Assembly (NCBI GenBank): GCA_039583875.1
Contig: CM077165.1
Location: forward strand, 80,340,757 to 80,404,756
DNA length: 64,000 bases
Source of the DNA: Platanthera guangdongensis
Taxonomy: Eukaryota; Streptophyta; Magnoliopsida; Asparagales; Orchidaceae
Reading direction: 5' to 3'
Shown: in pieces, positions 54,542-64,000 of the stretch
How positions within the stretch are numbered: the first letter of the stretch is position 1
Layout of the letters: each line of letters opens with the position of its first letter
Position numbers and translations under genes: made by a program
The notes under the pieces: generated by a model
Seen by the model: only the letters and a program-made list of their open reading frames with translations
The model's database searches: none
What the model was told of the DNA's origin: nothing

Positions 54542-56133
54542 TTTCACACCCCCCATCTAGGTGTTTGTTATTCTTAAAACTAAATACTTTCCCCCAGCGA
54601 TAGTGACTATCGCTGGCAATACCACTCGACGAACTCAATGCTCTTAACGCACTCAATGCACTCAACACACTCGACGAATCATTTATTAGAATATCACGTG
54701 ACGATAGTGAGATATCGCATGGCGATAGCGGGTCACGTGTCAGATGGCCGAAAAGCGGCCGAAAAGTAGTGTTGACAGGGTTCAAAGCGGCTACTAATGA
54801 TATTGTCAGGCGATAGCCGATATGGCACGATAATAGCGATATGTTTGACTTGTCAGCAAAAATCGTGGCCCTTCATTCCTATTCAAGAGAGGATCTCGTG
54901 GCTGAGATTATTCTTGAAGTCACTTAAGCAGAGAAGAGGTAAAGAGATGAGTCATTTCTCTTCTCTCACTCTCTCTCCTCCCTTTTCATCTCCTTGTAAG
55001 AAAGAAAGATTAAGTGCTGAAGGATGAGCTTTGCAAGCTTGGAGAAGGAGAATTTGTGGTCAGACTCAAGAGCTAAAGCAAGATACGTGAAGAGGAAAGC
55101 GAGGTGATCCTTTCCATCTGGATAGAAGACTTGATCATGGCTATAAAATGATCTATGAGGGCAACGATCTTTCTTCTTAGACAAGTGAAGTCTTAAGTTT
55201 TGCATATGCATGTAATCCCTCACCAAAAGGTTGAAAGAGGAGGGAATTCTGATGGGTTGATACGTGATATCCCCGAGTAATTTTTCATATAGAATCTGGA
55301 AATCATAGTACAGAATATGCATGCTGTGTGAAGTTCATCCGGACAAGTTGGTCTGGATTGGTGATGTTTTAATTTTTGTGCTGGAAAGGAATCCAAGTTT
55401 AAACATGTAGTTCATGTAGTCCGACGGTTTTACCTATGAATTGAATAACATGAAGTACTAGAGATACGCTACAGGAAAATACCCAGAAAATACCTCTGTT
55501 TTAGATAACTATTGGATATCGCCACTAGTGATAGCTCTTGGTGAGCTCAGTTTGTGAGGTATGTCTCTGGGAGACCAGGGGACCTCATTATATGATTGGA
55601 TAGTGAGAGCTTAAATTGTTATACTATATTGGATAGTGATAGCTTAAATTGTTCTACTATATTGGATAGTGCGAGCATAAATTATTTTGTTGTATGTGCA
55701 TGCGAGCTTAAATTGTTCCATGTTTTGGAAGCGAGAGCTTAAATTTTTCTTCTTGGGGAAAGAGGGACGCTGACCCACAACTGTCCATTGAGCCATGAAG
55801 GCCTTGCTTTCAACGATGGCATGGAAATTTGAGCAATGGGATAGACTGATCTGGACTTGCCTTATGATCGACTTGGAGTGAGTCACTGGCCTTGGTCTCA
55901 AGGTAATTGACCGCCTTTTAACTTTGTCAATGCATAAGAGGAAATAAATGCTCATGTTTACCGTCAGTCTTAGACTTTTGGATGGTGGTTGGGCTGGGTA
56001 TTTCCAATACACCAATAAGGTTCCCTGATTGCGCAGAACATTTGGCTGGTGATGCAAACGTTTGTGATATCTTGAATGGTGCTTAAGTTGTATCTTTGTT
56101 ATATATGAATCGCATTTGAGTTGTACCTTTTTA

Positions 56134-56216
<83 letters not shown>

Positions 56217-56726
56217 TGCTATGCCTGCAGGGAAGGAATACTGCTGCCCCAGGAATGAGGTAGGGTCATTATAAATTGGTTAGCTAAAGCTGACCGTTGC
56301 CTTATTTGCCACCTTGCTGGTGGAATGTCCCTATGCAAGTGCTGGAGAGCAGTACGGGAAATAGTGGGTTGCAGCCAGTTGATGTTGTGCTAGCCCTTGA
56401 AGGCCAAGCGAAAATGTTTTTATTGTCTTCATGTGTGGCCGGCCTGCGAGCCAATGTTTGTAAACCACCTTTTTAAGAAAAATTATAAGGCCTTAAGGCC
56501 GCACTCTTTAGTGTATTTTGTAAACATTCCTATGTGTTTTATATAGTGGACATTAAAATGAATTGAGTTCTTTTAACCCATAAAGCTTCCGCTAGAATGC
56601 TCTGAGTTAGGAATTATTTGGTCATTTTGACATTAACATGTAACTCCGCCGACTGTTCATGGAATATGGCGTAGGGCCCCGGTCGGACTTTTTGTTATAT
56701 TTTATGCGATGGATGGATGTGTTATT
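54542..56726 (+). repeat. 5' LTR of element H
   Basis: About 2185 bp, with decayed ends. It lacks an obvious GACACGGGCGTGTC array; instead CGATAGC/GCTATCG-like strings occur at 54590-54840. The exon-1 site reads ATGGCTATAAAATGATCT with GCAACG as donor (55138), so it is decayed. A pure AT microsatellite lies at 56137-56212. Confidence 0.75.
56137..56212 (+). repeat. (AT)n microsatellite
   Basis: About 38 uninterrupted AT dinucleotides inside the H LTR. It is absent from the equivalent place in A, C and G, so it expanded in this copy. Confidence 0.95.
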
Positions 56727-56945
56727 ATTTGGCATCAACTACTTATCGCGGTTTTCCTTCTATGAATTTGTGGTCGAATTCATTTGAGGGGTGGCGAGCA
56801 CATGTATGTGCTTATAGTTATAACAAAATGAACTCTAGAATGTCCACTTAGGAATGAAAATACAAATATTTGAGGAACCTGTGTGTTCATATTAGTCATG
56901 GTGTGCCTTGTATGTGTCTCTAAATTGTGTATTTTACACGTTTAG

Positions 56946-57551
56946 GTAACTCAAAGTGGTGTAGGGCATCTGAACAACAACATTCTGTGGAAAGTGTAGC
57001 ACCAGCTGATGTGCCCATACCTCCTCCTTCTACGGAAATGATATACTGAGTTACTGAGGCAGTGTTTGCTATGATAAATGTACAGTCAACTGGGCAGGTA
57101 TGTCCTGCTATGGTCTTGACCAGGTTCGTGTGGCCGAGCCTATAGTTATTAGGAAAGGGCTTGTTGAGGCTTTGGTTGAAATGCAAGCTACTGAAAGGGA
57201 GCTGAGGCATTTTATGAGTTTTAGTCCTCCTACGTTCACGGGTGCAGGATCCCCAATGATGGTAGAGGACTAGCTTTTACGTGCCAAGAGAGTATTGATG
57301 GCGATTTTACATAGGTGGGGCAGAAGTTAACCTTTTCCACTTTCCTATCGAAGGGAGAGGATTGGCTTTGGTGGGATGAGTTGGAGTTATACCAAATTGT
57401 GGGCAAACTACTATCTGAGATCTCGATGGAGGAGTTTTCGAGAATATTCTTGGCAAAGCATCTGCCTTCGTCGCAGCAGATTGCCATAAAGAATGAGTTC
57501 TAGTGCTTGACTCAGGGCGAGAGTAGTATGGATAACTACTTGTATAAGTTC
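56946..57551 (+). pseudogene. H gag, decayed
   Basis: After CACGTTTAG the frame reads VTQSGVG, homologous to the RSGAG start of the other exon 2 sequences. It goes on (with a shift) to SEQQHSVESVAPADVPIPPPS, RHFMSFSPPTFTGAGS, WWDELELYQIVGKL and MEEFSRIFLAKHLPSSQ. It is cut at DNYLYKF by element I. Several stops (for example TGA in MIY-stop-VTE) and frameshifts are present. Confidence 0.82.
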
Positions 57552-57679
57552 TGTAATGTCCTGATTCGCACTAGGCCCCTCGTGCATGCTTTTGAGTCAG
57601 AAGAGGTGATTTGGGCTCAAGGAAGTGCTGGCTGCTAGGCTTACACTTGTATAGGGGAGGTGAAGTCAGCCCAGAGAAG

Positions 57680-58235
57680 GACATGGGTAGAGACACGGGC
57701 GTGTCCCTACCCATGTGTGTCCACCCAGTACTCGAGTCGACGACTCGAGTTATTCCAGAGAAGGATACGGGTAGTGACACGGGCGTGTCACTACCCGTGT
57801 GTATGAGGACACAGTAGGGACATGACGTGTCCCTACCCGTGTGCATCGAGTAGAGGTCGACGAACAGTGTACCGAGAAGGACACGGGTAGAGACACGGGC
57901 GTGTCCCTACCCGTGTGTCTCCAGCCAGCACTCGAGTTTATTACTCGAGTAGTTCCAGAGGAGGACACAGGTATGGACACGGGCGTGTCCCTACCCGTGT
58001 GTGTGAGGACATGGGTAGAGACACAGTCGTGTCCCTACCCGTATGCATCTAGTGGAACTCAATGAAGCAAGACCCGAGCAGGACACGGCCAGCAACAAGG
58101 CTGTGTCACTTGGACACGGGTAGAGACACGGGCGTGTCCGTACCCATGTTTGTGTATCGAAATGGCAGTGGAACCGTCGATGACGCTTCACCCAAGTAGG
58201 ATACGGGTAGGGACACTGGCTTGTCCCTACCAGTG
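57680..58235 (+). repeat. Palindrome array, I LTR
   Basis: About seven units of GACACGGGCGTGTCCCTACC with CCCGTGTG partners, separated by spacers including ACTCGAGT. The core GACACG-GG-CGTGTC equals that of the A, B, C and G LTRs although D/I is a different gypsy group. Confidence 0.85.
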
Positions 58236-60439
58236 TCATTTTCACATATAAGGGTGAAGAGAAACCCTAACCATTTTCATTCCTCTTCCAACCATTTCTG
58301 AGGGAGAAAATTGTTGTAGAAGAGGAAGAATGTGTTGGATCAAGTCTTCATCCCGTGAAGAACCGCCGCCGCCCAGGAGAAGAAGATGTCGCCGAGGAGA
58401 GTGACAAGATCCTTGGCCAGAAATGGTGGAAATGCCGGAAACGAGGTGAGCTTCCTCCCATCTCCATTGATGCTAGATCTTTAGTTATTTCTTAGGAGAG
58501 ATATCGACTCAAGAGAGTCTATATTTGAGAGGAGAAGTTTCCTAGGAAAGGTCATGCTAGGACTTGTGTTCTAGGGTTTAGAAGTCTTCAACCTCTCCCT
58601 CATTCTATGTGATGATGCAGGATGGTCTCGTGAAGAAAAGTGGCCTTTTTGAGGGTGAATAATGGAGGAGGAAGTCTGGATGTGATTTGAGGAAGATCGG
58701 CTTGAGGAGGAAGATGAACCGATGTCGTTCGTTCCTGCCTTAAGATGCATCCAGAAATCTGTGTTCTGCACGCAGCGATCTTCTTGGCCATTTTTAAGTG
58801 TGATATGGCCAGAACTGGGCTTTTGACTAAACATGAAAGTCGAAGTCCTTGAAAATACCTTTCCGACGAGTGGTTGCATGACTTCAGGAGAAATCTGTAG
58901 CCACGGGAAAGTCTGAACGAAATTGACAGTTGACAACTAAGCGTTCAGAAATTATGTCCTGTACGCAGCGGATTTAAAGCCGAATTCAACTGTGTTACTC
59001 TTGGATCTAGGTTATGGTCTAAACATTAACATTGTAACTCATGGAAAGACCTTTCCAACGAGTGGTTATACACCTTCACCGGATTCCTGTAGCTTCGGGA
59101 ATCTCCGGTCAAATTGCTATCTAGAAGGTGTCCTACACCAAAAATTCTGGGGTTGGTGTAGAATCGAGTTTGGAATCGGTAGAGATGATTTAGCCATCAT
59201 AGTTCAATGCACGATGAAGTTTGATGAATGGTTTCCCACGTAAATGATTTGTGATGCGAAACGTACTTAAACAAAACGATTTGGTAGAAATTTGTGAACC
59301 AAAAGAAATGTGCATCATGTTAATGATGTGTTGAAATCATTTGGAAATGAATTGTAGGATGCTAATCTATGGCCGTGTGAATAATTGTTTAACGGAATGA
59401 ATTTAGTGTCAATGCTTAGAGTGGAGTCTCCCTACGGGTTGCATTGTGAAAGGATGTAAGTGCGGGTGTTTGGCCGCATTGGTTTGGATAGTGTTGAGAA
59501 GTGACATAAATGGACGGTTGGGCTTGGTACTCGGTGTTCATCCCCGAGGCTCCTTCCATGCCACGGTGAAGTGGAATTGCATGAGGTGTGAGTCGATATG
59601 CGGTGTCGTAATCCTGTGTTAATGATAGTGTGGCAGGTCTACGGGCTCGCCAGTCGTCACACCGACGGGAGTTGGCAGTTAGACCTTGGGCGGTTGGGCA
59701 TGGTACTCGGTGCTCATTTCCCGGGGCTCCTTACACGCCAAGTGGATGGTTGGGCTTGGTACTCGTGCTTTTTCCGATGCTCCTTTTGGGTCACACAAGG
59801 CCAGTTCAGGGCTTGGTTCTTGGTGCACATCTACCCGAGATTCCCTTTGGGCCGTAGTACGTATGGGGGATCCGCTGTTGTGTTCTTAGCATTGAGGCGT
59901 ATGAAGGCCTAAGCAAAGTTGTGTGGACGCCCGCTTAGTTGTTGATAAGCCCACTATACTGTCACCACCTGGCCACGACGGTTGACACCTGAGAGGTTAG
60001 CTACCTACTCAAAAAGTTGGAACTACAAGTCTGTGTCGACATAGCAATTGCATGTGCGTATTCATGGGTGAGTCATTGCATTGCGTACATACCATTACAC
60101 TACATTGCATATCAAGATCCTCATCGTATAAGTTTGCATGAACACTCCTATACGATGAGTTACTTTACTGCTAAACCAATCCTTAACTTATAGGTTTGTA
60201 TGGCATTCTTATAAGATAAGTTACTTTCCTATTTTAGATTTATATCCTTGATGGATTAATATAGCTTGTGTAGAATTGCTAGAGTGGACTACTGTTAATC
60301 ATGTTATACATTTCTTCTATTACTGCTCATGATAGGTGTACTTAATCTATCTGCTTGTACTTGATTATATTGTTATTATATAATGTACCTGTTGAATTCT
60401 GTGAAGTGAAAGTGGGTGAATGGAAGGCTTGGGAAACCT

Positions 60440-61880
60440 ATCCGCGCGGACTACGCGGACTGGGTTGGCGGACTGCTAGGTCGGCAGGGATGTTGCAGAC
60501 GGTTTGCTCTGTGGCGGCCTGGGCGGTCTGTTCGCGCGGACTGCGCGGACAGCAGCGGCGGTCTGACAGGCCAGTGTATGCTCAGCACTACTCCCAGGAA
60601 GTAACCGGGCGGATAGGAATGTTATCCGCGGAGTCCGGCATGAAGCGGACTGAAGAACTGGAGCTCGGCAGACCGGTTTGGCAGATGCCTTGGTCTTGCT
60701 CTAGTGAAGCGGCAAGTGGAAGCCGTGGAGACCGCCGGTCAGCGCGGACAGGAACTGGAGGTCGCCCGGTATGGCGGGATAGATCCAGTGTCCGCCTGTA
60801 AGTGCGGATGCGGCCAGTGGGCTGGACTTGGTGGGAACTGAACCAAGTCCAGGATGGCTCAGTCCGGGGAGATCGCGCAGTGGAGCGCGGGCTGGTTTCT
60901 CAGTCCGCCAGCGTAGTAGAAGTGCCGTTGCCTTGTTTGCTAGCTTGGGGAAATGCGGACTGGAGAATTGCTTGTGCAGGAGCGTGCGGACTGGAGCCAG
61001 AGTCCGCAGTCCGGTTGAGCCTTGTGATGAGGTTATGGACTCAGGGAAGCGGACTGGAGTTCGCTGTATACGCGGACTGGGGTCTGCTGTTCGCGGACTG
61101 GATTGGCGTGTCCGCTAAGTCCGGAGGTGCCTTGGCAATGAGGTAATGGACTTGGGATATGCGGACGAAAGCCGGGTGTGCTGAGTCCGGCAGGTGCCTT
61201 GATGGCGCGGTTGCGGGCTCGGGTTTTGCGGGCTGATGCCTTGTCCGCAGAATGGCGGATACGGCTGTTGTGGAGTCCGGCTGTGGTGGTCCTGGCTTGG
61301 TCTCTGGCGGCAAGGCGGACTGGATATTGGAGTCCGGCCTTGGAGAAGCTGGGGCGGACTGGCTATCTGCATAGGACGGCGAACTGGCATGTGTGTCCGC
61401 GGGCTGGCGGACACATAAGTTCTTGCTGCGGGATGTGGCGGTGATCCTATCGACTAGACCATTCATCGTCGTGCCTATAAATAGGACCCATGTCACATCA
61501 GGAAACCAACAAGAGGAACCTGGACCGAAGTAAGTGAACAGTATCTGAGCTCGCGTAAGTTGCTGCGGCCTACTTTGTGTCCGCGCGGATAGAGTTGACC
61601 CGGTTGTGCTGTGCAGGTTGTGCGGATAGCGCTGGAAAGCCAGGACTTGGCTCTGAGCTCAGGGACAGTGCGGTGTAGCAAATAAACAGCAGGTGCGGAT
61701 AGCGACCACGCGGTCTTCTCTTTGGCGACTTGGTTCGGGGTTCAGGAGGTCGCCTGCATCAGACGGACTGTTCCATTCGGTGACGAGCTTGTGCGGTCTG
61801 GCGGCGTGCAGACCGGCGGTGAAGACTAAGCATTGGAGTAAGGGTGAGTCCGCGCGGCTTGGGTTGCGGTCTGGCGACCT
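60440..61880 (+). repeat. GCGGAC/GTCCGC dispersed motif array in K
   Basis: GCGGAC(TGG) and its complement GTCCGC occur dozens of times in both orientations, often as GCGCGGAC, with CpG-rich spacers. Long open frames here are low-complexity artefacts. Confidence 0.8.
61475..61485 (+). promoter_or_regulatory. TATA box in solo LTR K
   Basis: CTATAAATAGG is a strong TATA consensus, about 575 bp upstream of AATAAA at 62051. That would make R about 0.5-0.6 kb. Confidence 0.65.
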
Positions 61881-62939
61881 GGCGGACTGAGCGGACTCCA
61901 CAGTAGTAGGTCGGCGGCTTGTTGATTGAGTCCGCGCGGCTTGTTTTTTTTCTTGTCTTTTGTAACTGTCTCTGCTCTCCCGGTGTTGGGTGTTGGTGAA
62001 GCATGTCTCGCCATGTATGTCTCGTCTTGTAAAGAAGGTTGCTCTTGATCAATAAAGAAGCTTGTGCTGCATGTGTTGCTGGTTGTTACTGCTTTGTTGA
62101 GATAACCACTGTTAACTCCACGATCCGGGAAAACTTTCAACATATAAGTGGGCGTATTCTCCTTCGGTTTGTTGAGTTTTCAGCAGGGTATCCAAGGGGG
62201 CGTCTGTGGTTTGTTGAATTTTAACAGTACCCTTGTTCCTTTCTCCGCCCGGTGCCGAGGAGTCGGCGGGGGAGCGAATGTGAAAGCCACTTAGTCTTTT
62301 TGAATAACGGTTGCTACGTCTTCCTTTTTAGGAGGAAACCCTGCAGGTAGAGCAGCCGCGGACTATGCAATAGGACAGCCAGGCCAGGATGACAGGGCCT
62401 GAATGGACGATGTCGTCATTACCGTCAGTCACCGATGTGAGTTTTGAGAGGTTTTGGTGTAGCCCTTAAGGCATGTTTTAGTTGCACTCTCATACTTTAG
62501 AAGCTTGTTGCAGCTTCTTTTATTGTTGTACTTTTGGACTTATATTACTTATATGTGGATTGGCTTCTATATTATTTGGGTCGGGTTGGCATTAATTGAT
62601 ATTGGTTGTAGCCGACAGAATAGGCGACTTTTGATACAGGTTAGCCCGTGTGCTAATGCTACCGTAAGGCAGCAGTTCTAGGCATAAGACACCCTTCGTG
62701 CCGTATTTTGTGTTCCGGGAGTCGGGTCTTACAAATGGTATCAACTTGCTCCGATCTTGAACTAAAGAAGTCATTCAACAATGGTACCACCCTCGTTCGA
62801 TTAGTCAGTTTGGGGACAAACTGACTTAGCGGAAGCAGTGGTGTGCCCATATGTAATTCACACTAAGTATGTCAAACTTTGACGTTAAGATTAGCAAACC
62901 TGACCATAGGTTTGTACTTTACGTGTAGATTGTAGTTCA

Positions 62940-63696
62940 CATTAAGCCAGTGGGGGGCACTCCTGCCCCTTCCGTACCTACGCAGTTCCAACAATCAGAA
63001 TTAGGACAGACGCTCACGACCATCTTGGATGTCTTTAGGTCGCAGCAGACCCCAGACCAGCAATAGGCTCCGAGCTCAAACTGGTTGAGCACTTTTTGGG
63101 CTCTCTCCCCTCCCGCCTACCTCGGGATAGAGTCGGTCGTGTGCATAGAAGAATGGCTCGATATGGTGTAGGAGCTATTTGCGGGAATCTGTTGCCCAGC
63201 CAACATGGCTGTAACATTGGCAGTGTCCGTCCTGGAACTGCATGCCAAGAGGTGGTAGAAGTCCCTTATGGGCTCCACCTTTCAAGGGCGAGTTTATACG
63301 GAAATTAGCTGGAGCGAGTTCTCAGGAGTCTTCTTAGAGCACTTCATTCCCTCGACCGCTCGAGATGAACTCGAAGAGAGATTTCTACTGCTGAAGCAAG
63401 GATCGAAGTCGATTATGGAGTATCCGCGAGAGTTCCAGCATCTCGCGAGATTTGCGGACTCATATGAATTAGATGACATAGGATAAGCTAAGTGCTTCTA
63501 CAAAGGGTTGCGGGACCCCTTGAGGCACGCCCTTTTGTTTATAGCGGACACCAGCTTGGCGGAAATAATCGACATGGCAAAGAGGTTAGAAGTTGATCAC
63601 CTAGGAAGTGGTAAGAGGCCTGCAGAGGGCGTGATAGAAGTTGTCCCTAGCAACAGAAGGATACACGACTATAAAGGAGGAAGAGGACATCACAGA
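62940..63696 (+). pseudogene. I gag, decayed
   Basis: A Pro/Gln-rich start is followed by ELGQTLTTILDVFRSQQ, then a gag core with TEISWSEFSGVFLEHFIPSTARDELEERFLLLKQGSKSIMEYPREFQHLARF and LAEIIDMAKRLEVDHL. Frameshifts and TAG/TAA stops (TAA at 63484) break it. It aligns with D gag (ISWEEFAELFLDHFV, IIEMAKKLEADQL). It is interrupted by J at a Gly/Arg/His-rich segment (GGRGHHR). Confidence 0.82.
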
Positions 63697-64000
63697 TGTA
63701 AGACCCCCCCCCCCCTTACCAAGGAGGGCTACCGGGTCTTATGCCCAGAACCGCCGTCTTACGGTGGCACTAACGCACGGGTTAGTCGACACCGCAACAC
63801 GCCGATCCTGCTGGCTAATACGATCATTTAACCTGTAGGCCAATATGAGAAGAAGAAGTAAAGCAGTATATAAATCCACTAGTCCACAAGTCACATAGTA
63901 CAAATCATATGTATGAAATGAAAAGTACATCAACATAGTCCACAAAAGAGTACAAAAAGAAAGAGTAATAAGGGCTTATACCAGTACATCAAATCAACTC
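63697..64000 (-). mobile_element. J: inverted gypsy LTR end, cut by the window edge
   Basis: On the plus strand TGTAAGACC plus a C run and CCAAGGAGG is the reverse complement of the D/I LTR terminus (GGGTCTTACA). The segment CACCGTAAGACGGCGGTTCTGGGC on the minus strand is almost identical to D at 11582-11607. The upstream PBS side would lie in I gag, where none is seen. It could therefore be a solo LTR or the 3' LTR of a minus-strand element extending right. Confidence 0.8.

Larger units (their letters stand above)
54542..57551 (+). mobile_element. Element H: old Ty3/gypsy element, 5' LTR and part of gag
   Basis: 5' LTR about 54542-56726 (start decayed to TTTCACACCCCCC), decayed PBS TTTGGCATCAACTACT, and gag pseudogene to 57551, where element I begins TGTAATGTCC. 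It belongs to the A/B/C/G group by LTR blocks (CTGACCGTTGCC, GGCCGGCCTGCGAGCC, GCTAGAATGCTC, GGCGTAGGGCCCCGG). It is the most diverged member. Confidence 0.8.
60390..62226 (+). mobile_element. K: solo LTR inserted in the I LTR
   Basis: 1837 bp from TGTTGAATTCTG to GAATTTTAACA, flanked by GTACC at 60385-60389 and 62227-62231. It has a TATA box CTATAAATAGG (61475-61485) and AATAAA (62051). It is GC-rich between 60440 and 61880, with many GCGGAC and GTCCGC hexamers. No PBS, polypurine tract or coding region lies inside, so it is a solo LTR left by LTR-LTR recombination. The family is not identified. Both orientations are possible, but TATA and poly(A) signals favour plus. Confidence 0.88.
57552..62733 (+). 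repeat. 5' LTR of element I (with K nested)
   Basis: The first part has a palindrome array of the GACACGGGCGTGTCCCTACC kind (57680-58235), then a GAG-rich leader (58300-58450), a region of imperfect repeats containing GGTTGGGCTTGGTACTCG (59515-59850), and a low-complexity AT-leaning tail (60000-60389). After K the LTR resumes at 62232 and ends with the CACCGTAAGG-CAGCAGTTC hairpin region shared with D and J. No gene is visible. Confidence 0.78.
57552..63696 (+). mobile_element. Element I: Ty3/gypsy element with long LTR, cut by K and J
   Basis: LTR 57552-62733 starts TGTAATGTCCTGATTC and ends GGGTCTTACA. It is followed by PBS-like TGGTATCAACTTG and a gag pseudogene. It is inserted in H gag and interrupted by solo LTR K. 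Removing K and one target copy leaves an LTR of about 3.3 kb, comparable with the 3.8 kb or more of the related D LTR. Gag ends at 63696, where J begins. Confidence 0.8.

Noticed and set aside
56137..56212. AT run as origin or matrix-attachment site
   Set aside because: It is a simple microsatellite expansion in one LTR copy. Nothing else supports such a role.
60355..61496. Open frames of 90-150 codons in a GC-rich stretch
   Set aside because: They overlap on both strands, have Arg/Gly/Pro-rich low-complexity translations and lie inside solo LTR K.

Overview
This window looks like flowering-plant heterochromatin. It is built almost wholly of nested LTR retrotransposons and I see no host gene. 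The evidence is tRNA-iMet-type primer-binding sites, CCHC Gag proteins, Ty3/gypsy and Ty1/copia Pol proteins, LTRs of 1.6-5 kb and 5-bp target-site duplications (TSDs). The species cannot be named from this sequence. Nearly every coding region is broken by stops or frameshifts, many of them CGA-to-TGA or TGG/CAG-to-TAG, as expected for old methylated DNA.

Layout, using my own labels. B (minus, gypsy; 1-8268 and beyond the left edge) carries A (plus, gag-only gypsy; 377-5598, TSD CCTAC) inside its gag. B itself sits in ORF3 of copia C1, whose 3' end and LTR occupy 8269-11088. C1 sits in the 5' LTR of gypsy D (11089-14838, continuing 24629-28054). The 3' LTR of D is split by C, the most complete gypsy element (14839-24628, TSD GTGTC), and then by G (5' LTR, gag and start of protease, 28055-31645). 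G is fused without an LTR to a decayed copia element F (31646-37396, continuing 50445-54513). F is interrupted in ORF3 by E (minus, copia; 37397-50444, TSD GGACA), the best preserved element here. After F come H (gypsy LTR and gag, 54542-57551) and I (gypsy with a very long LTR, 57552-63696). The LTR of I holds a solo LTR, K (60390-62226, TSD GTACC). J (minus, LTR end, 63697-64000) interrupts the gag of I.

Four patterns recur across elements. (1) In A, B, C, G and, in decayed form, H, gag appears split. A short exon of the MAPKRxxR type lies inside the 5' LTR and ends at GTAACG. The rest of gag starts after an AG downstream of the primer-binding site. (2) C, D and G carry a 78-108 nt intron-like insert exactly between Gag and protease. 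In D and G an in-frame stop lies just inside it, so splicing could set the ratio of Gag to Gag-Pol. (3) LTRs of unrelated families are filled with short CpG-containing palindromes (GACACG-GG-CGTGTC, GTGTCGACAC, CTCGACGATCGTCGAG, GCGGAC/GTCCGC), and some of these are shared between copia and gypsy. (4) The three copia elements carry a large third ORF downstream of pol, conserved between families at its N-terminal and C-terminal parts.
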